Assembly (NCBI GenBank): GCA_035486135.1
Contig: DATHNI010000338.1
Span: forward strand, 1-8,770
Source of the DNA: JASHVB01 sp035486135
GTDB lineage: Bacteria > Pseudomonadota > Alphaproteobacteria > Acetobacterales > Acetobacteraceae
Direction of reading: 5' to 3'
DNA: 8,770 nucleotides
Both the position numbers and the translations under genes were made by a program. How positions within the stretch are numbered: the stretch's first letter is position 1; each line of letters begins with the position of its first letter. Of the stretch, positions 1 through 6,746 are shown in pieces. The notes under the pieces were generated by a model. That model saw only the letters and a list, made by a program, of their open reading frames with translations, ran no database searches and was not told the DNA's origin.

Positions 1-176
1 CCTTGAATGATCGCCACGAAGGCATCATTATCGATGTCGAACCGGCGTAGCGCTCCGGCGAGCGCCGCGACCATGTCGTCGGAAAACGCGTTCAGCTTCT
101 CCGGGCGGTTGAGCGTTATTGTCGCGATATGATCCTGGCAGCCGTACTCGACCAGGTTGCGCTCGATCTCGGTCAC
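1..176 (-). CDS. Enoyl-CoA hydratase/isomerase (crotonase family), N-terminal part, cut by window edge
   Basis: Only the first 58 codons are inside the window. They begin VTEIERNLVEYG and continue through ATITLNRPEKLNAFSDDM to a hydrophobic VAIIQG strand at the edge. The LNRPEKLNAFS stretch is the typical N-terminal crotonase signature, with a beta strand followed by the acyl-CoA-binding turn. The oxyanion-hole and catalytic glutamate regions lie beyond the window, so hydratase, isomerase or another crotonase activity cannot be told apart. The start is GTG at 176, chosen because a GGGAGAG ribosome site sits about six bases upstream and no in-frame ATG precedes the conserved strand. The gene follows the CoA-transferase by 33 bp on the same strand, so the two are probably co-transcribed and act on the same CoA thioester. 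The family call is secure and the substrate is unknown. Confidence 0.87.
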   Translation of the reverse strand, partial: MTEIERNLVEYGCQDHIATITLNRPEKLNAFSDDMVAALAGALRRFDIDNDAFVAIIQ

Positions 177-209
177 GGTTCTCTCCCTTGTCGTTGCAAC
201 GCCCTGCGG

Positions 210-1403
210 TCACCCTGCCGAAAACGCGCTGGCCGCGCGCAGCGTGTCTATTTCGATACCGGACAGACCCAGCGTGTCGGAAAGGATGGCGTCGGTATCG
301 GCGCCCAGCGCCGGCGCCGCCGTCGAGGCTGTGCCGCCGCCTTGGCCCAGCTTGAACGGCGTCCCGACCAGTTGCTGCGTCGCGCCGTCGGGACCTTGCG
401 CCTCCACCACCATGGCGTTGGCCAGCACCTGCGGATGCGTCAGCACCTGATCCAATTTGTGCAGTGGTGCACAAGCGACATTGCGCGCCTCGAAGCGGTC
501 CACCCAGTAATCGACCGGATGGCGGCCGAACCTTTCCTCCAGCATCGGCACCAGCGTTCCACGTTGCTCCACCCGCGCGGCATTGCCGAGGAACCGTGCG
601 TCCTGGCCCAGTTCCGGCCAGGCCAGCGCGTCGCAGAAGCGTTGCCAGGCCGGATCGTTCGGTGCCCCGGCGAGCATGTAGCCGTCAGCGCAACGGAACG
701 CCTGGTACGGCACCAAGTGCCAGCTTCCCGAGCCTTGCGGGGTCGGCAGGATACCCGCTTGCAGCCAGCCGACGGCGTGATAGCCCAGCAGGGCGACCGC
801 CGTTTCGAGCAATGATGCGCGCACCCAGGTGCCGTGGCCGGTGTGCTGGCGCCCGAGCAATGCCGTGACGATGCCGCCATAAGCCGACAGGCCGGTGGAC
901 ATGTCGATGAACGACACGCCGCAGCGCACCGGTGGGCCATCGACGATACCGGTGGTGGACATCACGCCGGCGAACGCCTGGACCATCAAGTCGTAGCCAC
1001 GCTTTTCGGCCAGCGGACCGTCCGCGCCGTAGCCCGAAATACTGCAGAACACCAGCCGAGGATTGATCGCGCGAAGGTCGTCATAGCCGATGCCCAGGCG
1101 CGCCGCGGTATCCGGCAGGAAACTGTGCAGCAGCACGTCGGCATCCGCCGCCAGCCGGCGCAGCACGTCGCGCGCCGCCGGGGACTTGAGGTTCAGCACC
1201 ATGCTGCGCTTGCCGCGATTGACCGAGGCGAAATTCCCGCTGTGCCCGCTTGGCAGGATCGGCAGCCAGCGCCTGTTCTCGTCGCCCTCGGGGCTTTCCA
1301 CCTTGATCACGCTGGCACCGAAATCGGCGAGAAGCTGCGCGCAGTACGGACCGGCGAGCACACGGCTCAGATCAACGACGCGGATGCCTTCCAGGACTTG
1401 CAT
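210..1403 (-). CDS. CaiB/BaiF family (family III) CoA-transferase
   Basis: This 397-aa protein should move CoA from a donor thioester to a carboxylic acid in the cytoplasm, activating the acid for degradation. The N-terminus (residues 1-40) has the hallmark LEGIRVVDLSRVLAGPYC and the FGASVIKVE strand. NRGKRSMVLNLK (about 62-73) is the usual CoA-binding segment, and Asp167 in the FIDMSTG motif is the expected nucleophile, matching Asp169 of formyl-CoA transferase. The rest, including the SLLETAVALLGYH helix, follows the family, whose members are usually 380-430 aa. The start at 1403 is preferred over an in-frame ATG at 1496 because GGAAGGA lies seven bases upstream and the family's conserved N-terminus begins there. 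A crotonase gene follows after 33 bp. Donor and acceptor cannot be deduced, since this family includes formyl-, succinyl-, carnitine- and bile-acid-type enzymes. Confidence 0.93.
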   Translation of the reverse strand: MQVLEGIRVVDLSRVLAGPYCAQLLADFGASVIKVESPEGDENRRWLPILPSGHSGNFASVNRGKRSMVLNLKSPAARDVLRRLAADADVLLHSFLPDTAARLGIGYDDLRAINPRLVFCSISGYGADGPLAEKRGYDLMVQAFAGVMSTTGIVDGPPVRCGVSFIDMSTGLSAYGGIVTALLGRQHTGHGTWVRASLLETAVALLGYHAVGWLQAGILPTPQGSGSWHLVPYQAFRCADGYMLAGAPNDPAWQRFCDALAWPELGQDARFLGNAARVEQRGTLVPMLEERFGRHPVDYWVDRFEARNVACAPLHKLDQVLTHPQVLANAMVVEAQGPDGATQQLVGTPFKLGQGGGTASTAAPALGADTDAILSDTLGLSGIEIDTLRAASAFSAG

Positions 1404-1653
1404 CGACGGTTCCTTCCCCGTTTGCTGTTTCAACCATGCCGGACGGACGCCGGCAGGAGAAGCGCCCCGGCGCCAGGCACTCGCGACGATCGGCAAACGA
1501 ATCGAGCGTCCGGGCGCGCTGCCATGCCGATCGCGGCACGATCGATGCGCATTTGTCAGTTACGCACCGGCGTCGCCAATCGATTCCGTTTCGTACTTGA
1601 CTTTGCGGCCGGAGCAGTCTTTTTCGGCGACCTCGGCCGACGGTACCAGACCC

Positions 1654-2151
1654 ATGCAAGCAAGTTTCGCGCATATCGATGACGCATTGATAGAACGCGT
1701 GTTCCAGCCTTTGGCTGATTCGGCAGCCTCTCGGACCGGCCTGGATCGATTGCGCCTCGCGGCATTGTTCCTGGATGCAGCGTCGATCGCCTGGATCCTG
1801 TCACAGGCCGGCGTCCTCACCCAGGCGGTGACGCAATGGGATGTTGGCGGCGGTTTCCTTCGCATTCTTCTGCTATTGCTCGGATTGGCAGCGCTGACCA
1901 GCCTGCGGACAGCGTTTCAGCGGGTTCGGGTCAGAAACGGTGCCAATCCGTTGCGTGTGACAATGCTGCCGCATCGGGGGGTCGCCCTGGCATTGCTCGC
2001 GGCACGCCTGATAGCGCTCGGCGGATTCGCTGGCGTGGCCGATCTTGCGATGCTGGGGTGCGCCACCTGCGCGCTCTATCTCGGCGCTTGCGCGACCCGG
2101 CCGCCAGAGCATTGGCGCAAGCGCTGGCTGGCAACCTCGGGTTCGCGCTAA
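1654..2151 (+). CDS. Four-helix integral membrane protein of unknown function
   Basis: This 165-aa protein is the only convincing plus-strand gene. After a soluble N-terminal segment of about 30 residues (MQASFAHIDDALIERVFQ), I see four hydrophobic stretches at roughly 34-56, 66-86, 108-126 and 128-147, then a basic tail (PPEHWRKRW). A basic stretch at about 85-101 (RTAFQRVRVRN) would form a cytoplasmic loop by the positive-inside rule. Cysteines at 136, 139 and 146 are clustered near the last helix. I do not recognise a family. The ATG at 1654 is the only nearby in-frame ATG with a sensible N-terminus, and no strong Shine-Dalgarno precedes it, so the start is less certain than the frame. The gene is divergent from the CoA-transferase (250 bp apart) and convergent with the cupin gene, so it seems to be transcribed alone. 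Confidence 0.75.
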   Translation: MQASFAHIDDALIERVFQPLADSAASRTGLDRLRLAALFLDAASIAWILSQAGVLTQAVTQWDVGGGFLRILLLLLGLAALTSLRTAFQRVRVRNGANPLRVTMLPHRGVALALLAARLIALGGFAGVADLAMLGCATCALYLGACATRPPEHWRKRWLATSGSR

Positions 2152-2182
2152 CGATACAAGCTTTCCCGTGCGAGTATGCAAC

Positions 2183-2216
2183 ATTCCGGCGGTCCTGGAG
2201 GCAGGGCCGCCGGAAT
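2183..2216. terminator. Strong hairpin between convergent genes, probable bidirectional terminator
   Basis: ATTCCGGCGG at 2183-2192 pairs perfectly with CCGCCGGAAT at 2207-2216. The pairing continues through a T-G wobble (2193/2206) and CCTG/CAGG (2194-2197/2202-2205) to a GAGG tetraloop, giving a 15-bp stem. It lies in the 73-bp gap between the 3' end of the membrane protein gene and the 3' end of the cupin gene. Neither side has a clean U-run, so termination would be hairpin-driven or Rho-assisted. Confidence 0.7.
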
Positions 2217-2224
2217 CCGCTTGT

Positions 2225-2641
2225 TCAACTCACCGGCGCGGGTGCCGCATTGTAATCGGCCTCCGAGACGTATTCGAACCACGCGGTGCCCTCGCCCTTG
2301 TCGCTGGTTTCCGACATGGCGAGGTGGGAAAACAACTTGTCCGGCGCTGCGCCATGCCAGTGGCGGGTGGCCGGTGGAATGATCACCGTGTCGCCGGGGC
2401 GTAATTCCTGCACAGGCTGGCCTTCGAACTGGACGCGCCCCGCACCGGACAAACAATACAATGTCTGGCCGACCGGGTGGCTGTGCCAGGCCGTCCGTCC
2501 ACCGGGCGTAAAGGACACCACCGAGGCCCGCATGCGCGACGGACTCTTGCCGGTGACGATCTCGTCCGAGAATACAACGCCAGTGAAGTTGGCTTCGGGC
2601 TGCCGCTTGGTCGAGCGGTTTGAAGCACGCAGAACTGTCAT
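2225..2641 (-). CDS. Small single-domain metal-binding cupin, hydroxynitrile-lyase/TM1459-like
   Basis: This 138-aa protein is one cupin barrel. Motif 1 runs from GGRTAWHSHPVGQTLYCLSG (about 47-66) and motif 2 is RPGDTVIIPPATRHWHGAAP (about 81-100). His53, His55, Gln59 and His94 form the 3-His/1-Gln metal site. As I recall them, the same residue numbers bind manganese in the cupin hydroxynitrile lyase of Granulicella tundricola. The C-terminus (THLAIQE-like SHLAMSE, then a WFEYVSEADY segment) also follows that group. The family is annotated variously as hydroxynitrile lyase, carboxymuconolactone-decarboxylase-like cupin or plain cupin, and many members have no proven reaction. The start at 2641 has a GAGGGGG ribosome site about seven bases upstream. 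An in-frame ATG at 2797 was rejected because it would overlap the upstream gene and lacks conserved sequence. The gene follows the FAD monooxygenase by 56 bp and is probably the last gene of that cluster. Confidence 0.88.
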   Translation of the reverse strand: MTVLRASNRSTKRQPEANFTGVVFSDEIVTGKSPSRMRASVVSFTPGGRTAWHSHPVGQTLYCLSGAGRVQFEGQPVQELRPGDTVIIPPATRHWHGAAPDKLFSHLAMSETSDKGEGTAWFEYVSEADYNAAPAPVS

Positions 2642-2697
2642 GGATTTTCCCCCTCTGGCCGATCCAAGGCGGACTCTTGTGGCAGCGACCCGGTCTG

Positions 2698-3939
2698 TCA
2701 AACCGGCCGGATATGCTCTGGCCGGAAGCCAAGCCCAACCGCCCGGGCAGGAAATCGTTGCAGGAACGGATAGCGTCCCAGCATGCGTACTTGCCAAGGT
2801 GGACGCGGCGTTTGCGTCGCCCGCAGCACATTGCTGATCACGCGATTCTGGATCATCAATTGTACGCCCTGAGTCAGCCTGGTCGGCAGTTCGCGGCGTC
2901 GCTGTACGGCACGCAGATCGTCCAACGTCACCGCGCCCCGGCGCAGCGCCGGCACCAGGATGTTCGCCGCCGCGACCGCATCCTGTATCGCCAGGTTGAT
3001 CCCCACGCCACCGATCGGTGACATTGCATGCGCCGCGTCACCGATCAGCAGCAAGCCAGGTTGATACCAGCGTTCCAGCCGGTTCACCGCGACGGTCAGC
3101 AGCTTCACGTCGTCCCAGCTCGCAATCTCCTGCACGCGATCGCGGAAGTGCGGTGCCAGGCGCTGGATCTCTGCACGGAAGGCATCGAGGCCCCCGATGC
3201 GCAGCGCATCGAACCCGCCTTTGGCGATGACAAAGGCGCACTGCCAATAATCGCCGCGGTCCAATGTCACCAACATGTGGCCCGCGTCGATCCGCCCGAG
3301 CGTCTGGCCCGGATCGCTGTCGCGCCGTGACAGCCGCAGCCACAGAATGTCCATCGGCGCGCCGCGATCGATCACCTTCAGGTCCGTGGCGTCGCGTATG
3401 GTGGAGTGCCGCCCATCGGTCGCCACCACCAGGCCTGCTCGAATTTCCAATGAACCGTCCGGCCCGTGCGCTGCCACGCCTGCCACGCGATCGCCGTCAC
3501 GCAACAGGCCGGTGCCCTCGGTGCGCATCAACAAGTGGAAGTTCGGGTAGCGCTTCGCATGATCGGCCAGAAAATCGAGAAACTCCCATTGCGGCATCAG
3601 GGCGATGAATTTGCAGCGTGTCGGCAGATGGGTGCAGTCGGCCACCTGCACCGTTTCGTTGCCGATCTCTACCGACAGCTTGCGCAACTCCTGGTGCGGG
3701 CGCGCCAGGAATTCATCAAGAATTCCCAATTCGTGCATGAGCTGCAAGGTGGACGGGTGCACCGTGTCGCCGCGGAAGTCGCGCAGGAAATCTGCGTGCT
3801 TCTCCAGCACCGTCACGTCGACGCCGGCGCGGGCGAGCAACAGGCCGAACATCATGCCGGCCGGGCCGCCACCGACCACGCAACAGGTCGTGCTCAGCGC
3901 GCTGACGCTGCTCCCCGTGGTCAGCGGCTCGGCGTCCAC
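2698..3939 (-). CDS. Class A FAD-dependent aromatic-type monooxygenase
   Basis: The protein is 413 aa from the GTG at 3939. It has the three landmarks of single-component FAD hydroxylases of the PHBH fold. These are a dinucleotide-binding GGGPAG at about 23-28 with the acidic ribose ligand Glu46 (VTVLEKH), the DG motif in VVATDGRHST (about 171-180), and the GD motif LLIGDAAHAMSPIGG (about 297-311), which contacts FAD. RGDTVHPSTLQLMHELG (about 56-72) is characteristic of a COG0654 subgroup. Such enzymes use NAD(P)H and O2 to hydroxylate or epoxidise, often on aromatic rings. The substrate is unknown. GTG 3939 was chosen because it lies 4 bp after the upstream LLM stop, which suggests translational coupling. 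An ATG at 4041 would overlap that gene by about 98 bp. The ribosome site at 3939 is weak, and a slightly later start is possible. Confidence 0.9.
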   Translation of the reverse strand: MDAEPLTTGSSVSALSTTCCVVGGGPAGMMFGLLLARAGVDVTVLEKHADFLRDFRGDTVHPSTLQLMHELGILDEFLARPHQELRKLSVEIGNETVQVADCTHLPTRCKFIALMPQWEFLDFLADHAKRYPNFHLLMRTEGTGLLRDGDRVAGVAAHGPDGSLEIRAGLVVATDGRHSTIRDATDLKVIDRGAPMDILWLRLSRRDSDPGQTLGRIDAGHMLVTLDRGDYWQCAFVIAKGGFDALRIGGLDAFRAEIQRLAPHFRDRVQEIASWDDVKLLTVAVNRLERWYQPGLLLIGDAAHAMSPIGGVGINLAIQDAVAAANILVPALRRGAVTLDDLRAVQRRRELPTRLTQGVQLMIQNRVISNVLRATQTPRPPWQVRMLGRYPFLQRFPARAVGLGFRPEHIRPV

Positions 3940-3943
3940 GCGA

Positions 3944-5206
3944 CTACTCTGCGGCTTGCATCCGCGGCGTATAGGCTGGCACCGCGGCACGTTGCGCTGC
4001 GTCCATAGGTTGCGGCCACCAACGATGCTCCCATTCGGCAAATAGCGGCTTCAGCTTCGGCGTGACATGCTCTGCGAACATGCGCGTGTTGTAGCGGGTA
4101 AGCTCCTTGCCCATGTTGCCGAACTGCAGAAGCAGCATCAGGTTCCCGACATTGAGGTTGGTCGCGACTTCGTGCAGTTGTTCCACGACGTCGTCCGGCG
4201 AACCGACGATGACGTAGCCGTTCTCCACGATCGCATCCATCTCGCGCGCGAGCGTGTTGAACTTGTTGGCATAGGACGCAGCCTTGGCGACCTGGCTCTG
4301 CAACCCTTTGCGCTGCGTGGCCTCGGTGGCATAGCCGGGCGGCGCGGCGAAGCGCGGGTCGATGTGCAGGCAATTGCCGTAGAAGTACTCGGCGGCTTCG
4401 GCGTACAGCTCCATTGCGTGCTGCCGCGATTCGCCGACGCCGACGAATTGCAGGAAGCCGGCGCGATAGGGATTGCGATCCTTGCCGAGCTTCGCCATCT
4501 CGCCCCAGAACCCATCCATCGTCGCCTGGCCGATCTTGTAGCCGTAGTAGGACAGGTAGCAGTAGACATAGTCGAGTTCCGCGCACCACTGCCAGGTTTC
4601 CACCGAGCCGCCGCCGGGTACCCAGATTGGCGGATGCGGGCGCTGGATCGGCCTCGGCCAGATGTTCACATAGCGCTGCTGGTTGAATCTTCCGTTGAAG
4701 GCGAAGGTATCTGGGTCGGTCCAGGCACGCAGGATCAGGTCGTGCGCCTCGTGATAACGGTCGCGCAACAGCGACGGATTCTGACCATAGGCGAAGCAGG
4801 TGTCCATCGGCGAACCGACAGGAAATCCAGCAATCAGCCGCCCGCCGGAAATCACGTCGATCATGGCGAATTCTTCCGCGACGCGCGTCGGAGGGTTATA
4901 GAGCGCCAAGGAGTTTCCCATGACGCAGAGCGCCGTGTCCGTGGTGCGCCGCGCGAGCGATGACGCGATCAGATTGGGTGACGGCATCAGGCCATAGCCG
5001 TTCGAGTGGTGCTCGTTCACGCACACCGCGTCAAAGCCGCATTCGGCTGCGTATTCAAGTTCGTCCATGAAATCGTTGTACATGTGATGGGCGCGGCGCG
5101 GATCGAACATCGACGAATGGATGTCCACCCAGACGGACGGATGCTTGTCGCGAAACCCCGCCGGAAGTTCGGTGTAGGGCATCAGATGGAACCACATCAG
5201 GCGCAT
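3944..5206 (-). CDS. LLM-class (bacterial luciferase-like) flavin-dependent monooxygenase, copy 1
   Basis: This 420-aa protein belongs to the luciferase-like TIM-barrel superfamily. It starts MRLMWFHLMPYTELP, carries CVNEHHSNGYGLMPSP (about 62-77) and MIDVISGGRLIAGFPVG (about 115-131), the characteristic LLM strand/turn, and ends in a WEHRWWPQP motif. Such enzymes use reduced FMN (or F420 in some lineages) supplied by a partner reductase and oxygenate small substrates such as alkanes, ketones, sulfonates or terpenes. No reductase gene is present here. The ATG at 5206 has a very strong GGAGGGAGGA ribosome site eight bases upstream. A long palindrome ends immediately before that site. By hand alignment the protein is about 76% identical to the next gene upstream. 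Its stop is 4 bp before the FAD monooxygenase start. The substrate is unknown. Confidence 0.93.
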   Translation of the reverse strand: MRLMWFHLMPYTELPAGFRDKHPSVWVDIHSSMFDPRRAHHMYNDFMDELEYAAECGFDAVCVNEHHSNGYGLMPSPNLIASSLARRTTDTALCVMGNSLALYNPPTRVAEEFAMIDVISGGRLIAGFPVGSPMDTCFAYGQNPSLLRDRYHEAHDLILRAWTDPDTFAFNGRFNQQRYVNIWPRPIQRPHPPIWVPGGGSVETWQWCAELDYVYCYLSYYGYKIGQATMDGFWGEMAKLGKDRNPYRAGFLQFVGVGESRQHAMELYAEAAEYFYGNCLHIDPRFAAPPGYATEATQRKGLQSQVAKAASYANKFNTLAREMDAIVENGYVIVGSPDDVVEQLHEVATNLNVGNLMLLLQFGNMGKELTRYNTRMFAEHVTPKLKPLFAEWEHRWWPQPMDAAQRAAVPAYTPRMQAAE

Positions 5207-5222
5207 GGATTGGTCCTCCCTC

Positions 5223-5303
5223 CCGTCATGGCCGGGCTTGACCCGGCCATCTATGCCGGCACCCTGCCGCGATCGATGGCCGGGTCAAGCCCGGCCATGA
5301 CGG
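5223..5303. repeat. 29-bp perfect inverted repeat with nested palindromes, REP-like
   Basis: The arms at 5223-5251 and 5275-5303 are perfect reverse complements of 29 bp, separated by a 23-bp spacer. Each arm is itself a palindrome: ATGGCCGGG and CCCGGCCAT flank a CTTGA (or TCAAG) loop. Elements built on this core are, to my knowledge, very common between genes of Rhizobiales and some other alphaproteobacteria. It occupies most of the 134-bp gap between the two LLM genes and ends one base before the ribosome site of the downstream copy. It may terminate, pause or stabilise transcripts, or simply be a dispersed repeat. Confidence 0.88.
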
Positions 5304-5340
5304 TTGGGGCTGCCGGTGCGAGCCAACGTTGGTCAAGCTG

Positions 5341-6594
5341 TCATTCCGCGGCACGCAGGCCCGGTGCGTATGAGGGCACGGCCGCGCGTTCCGCATCCTG
5401 CATCGGCTGAGGCCACCAGCGGTGCTCCCAGCTTGCGAAATGCTGCTTCAGCGTCGGCATCACCTGTTCCGCGAACAGTTTTGTGTTGTAGCGTGTCAGG
5501 TCCTTGTTCATGTTGCCGAACTGCATCAGCAACATCAGGTTGCCGACGTGCAGGTTCTCGGCCAGCTCGATGAACTGATCCGTAACCTGCGACGGTGTGC
5601 CGATGACGAGATAGCCCGCATCGACCAGATCCTTCATCTCGGTCGGCCGAGCCACCGCGCGCGCCGCCGCGGCACTGACCTGGCTGGTCATGCCGTGGCG
5701 CATGGTGGCCTCGGTCGTATAGCCAGGCGGTGCGGCAAAGCGCGGATCGAAATGCAGGCAGCGGCCGAAGAAATATTCCGCAGCCGGCGTGTAGAGTTCC
5801 ATCGCCTGGTCCCGGCTTTCCGCCACCGCGACGGTCTGCGCGAAGCCGGCGCGATATGGATTGCGGTCCTTGCCAAGGCGGTCCATTTCGGCCCAGAACC
5901 CGTCCATCGTCGCCTGGCCGACCTTGTGGCCGAAATACGAAAGATAGCAGTAGACGTAATCCATCTGCGCGCACCACTGCCAAGTCTCGATCGAGCCGCC
6001 GCCGGGAATCCAGATCGGCGGATGCGGCTTCTGCACCGGGCGCGGCCAAATATTCACATACCGTTGCTGGTTGTATCGCCCGTTGAAAGCGAACGTGTCC
6101 GGTTCCTGCCACGCTTTCATCACCAGGTCATGCGCTTCGTAATAGCGGTCGCGCAACTGGCTGGGGTTCTGGCCGTAGGCGAAGCAGTCGTCCATCGGCG
6201 TACCGACCGGAAAGCCGGCGATCAGCCGACCGCCGGAAATCACGTCGATCATGGCGAACTCCTCGGCGACGCGGGTTGGCGGATTGTACAGCGCCAGGGA
6301 ATTGCCCATCACGCAGATCGTCGCGTCGGTGGTGCGGCGCGCCAGCGAGGTGGCGATCAGGTTCGGCGACGGCATCAGGCCGTAGCCGTTCGAATGGTGC
6401 TCGTTGACGCAGATCGCGTCGTAGCCGCAATCGGCGGCGTATTCGAGCTCATCCATGAAGTCGTTGTACATGTGGTGCGCGCGCCGCGGATCGAACAGCG
6501 ACGAGTGGATGTCCACCCACACCGACGGATGCTTCTGCTTGAAGTCCTCCGGCAGCTCGGTGTACGGCATCAGGTGGAACCACATCAGCTTCAT
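5341..6594 (-). CDS. LLM-class (bacterial luciferase-like) flavin-dependent monooxygenase, copy 2
   Basis: This 417-aa protein is a paralogue of the gene that follows it, with the same N-terminal FHLMPYTELP, EHHSNGYGLMPSPNLIA and MIDVISGGRLIAGFPVG motifs and the same WEHRWWPQP end. By hand alignment, identity is about 87% over the first 196 residues and about 67% after that. The worst patch is around residues 300-325, where this copy lacks three residues and reads through RPTEMKDLVDAGY. As with copy 1, it should need reduced flavin from a reductase encoded elsewhere. The ATG at 6594 is chosen over an in-frame ATG at 6699 because the paralogue aligns from exactly this methionine and a GGGGAG ribosome site lies nine bases upstream. 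That site is inside an 8-bp hairpin. The gene is first in the oxidative cluster and lies 152 bp after the DAHP synthase. Confidence 0.93.
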   Translation of the reverse strand: MKLMWFHLMPYTELPEDFKQKHPSVWVDIHSSLFDPRRAHHMYNDFMDELEYAADCGYDAICVNEHHSNGYGLMPSPNLIATSLARRTTDATICVMGNSLALYNPPTRVAEEFAMIDVISGGRLIAGFPVGTPMDDCFAYGQNPSQLRDRYYEAHDLVMKAWQEPDTFAFNGRYNQQRYVNIWPRPVQKPHPPIWIPGGGSIETWQWCAQMDYVYCYLSYFGHKVGQATMDGFWAEMDRLGKDRNPYRAGFAQTVAVAESRDQAMELYTPAAEYFFGRCLHFDPRFAAPPGYTTEATMRHGMTSQVSAAAARAVARPTEMKDLVDAGYLVIGTPSQVTDQFIELAENLHVGNLMLLMQFGNMNKDLTRYNTKLFAEQVMPTLKQHFASWEHRWWPQPMQDAERAAVPSYAPGLRAAE

Positions 6595-6603
6595 GGCGCG
6601 TCG

Positions 6604-6627
6604 CTCCCCGGACTGGCTACCGGGGAG
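6604..6627 (-). promoter_or_regulatory. Hairpin enclosing the ribosome-binding site of LLM copy 2
   Basis: On the minus strand CTCCCCGG (6627-6620) pairs perfectly with CCGGGGAG (6611-6604) across an 8-base loop. The second arm contains the GGGGAG Shine-Dalgarno of the gene starting at 6594. The folded form would hide the ribosome site. Whether it is regulated, or just lowers translation, cannot be told from sequence. Confidence 0.5.
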
Positions 6628-6635
6628 TATAGACT

Positions 6636-6728
6636 CCCTCTCCCGCGAAGCGGGAGAGGGTATGGTGAGGGTGGTGCGTGCGGCACGCGTCACCCACACC
6701 TGACCTCTCCCGCAAGGGCGGGAGAGGG
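6636..6728. repeat. Paired-hairpin intergenic element, an imperfect ~93-bp palindrome
   Basis: There are two hairpins: CCCTCTCCCGC-GAA-GCGGGAGAGGG (6636-6660, 11-bp stem) and CCTCTCCCGC-AAGG-GCGGGAGAGG (6704-6727, 10-bp stem). The 43 bp between them are also self-complementary in part (GGTGAGGGTGG.GCGTGC against GCACGC.TCACCCACACC). The two halves are therefore about 80% reverse complements. This is the architecture of paired REP elements or a small MITE. It fills most of the gap between the DAHP synthase stop and LLM copy 2 and may act as a terminator for the former, although no U-run follows. Confidence 0.75.
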
Positions 6729-6746
6729 ACTTTCTGCCTCCTCCCG

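Noticed and set aside
1525..1538. TGCCG-ATCG-CGGCA inverted repeat in the divergent intergenic region as an operator
   Set aside because: The 5-bp arms are short for GC-rich DNA and there is no second copy or adjacent regulator gene.
1597..1625. TTGACT-17-TTTTTC as a promoter for the membrane protein gene
   Set aside because: The -35 box is good but the -10 box is poor. I could not support it enough to annotate.
834..1682. A 282-codon plus-strand open frame
   Set aside because: It is the mirror of the CoA-transferase frame. It crosses the CoA-transferase start and has no recognisable protein features.
2642..2797. N-terminal extension of the cupin to an ATG at 2797
   Set aside because: The added 52 residues overlap the FAD monooxygenase 3' end and match no cupin. 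The ATG at 2641 has a good ribosome site.
3940..4041. N-terminal extension of the FAD monooxygenase to an ATG at 4041
   Set aside because: It would overlap the end of LLM copy 1 by about 98 bp and add sequence unlike an FAD enzyme before the dinucleotide-binding strand.
210..6594. A single long operon from LLM copy 2 to the crotonase
   Set aside because: A plus-strand gene and a strong hairpin lie between the cupin and the CoA-transferase, so these are separate transcription units.
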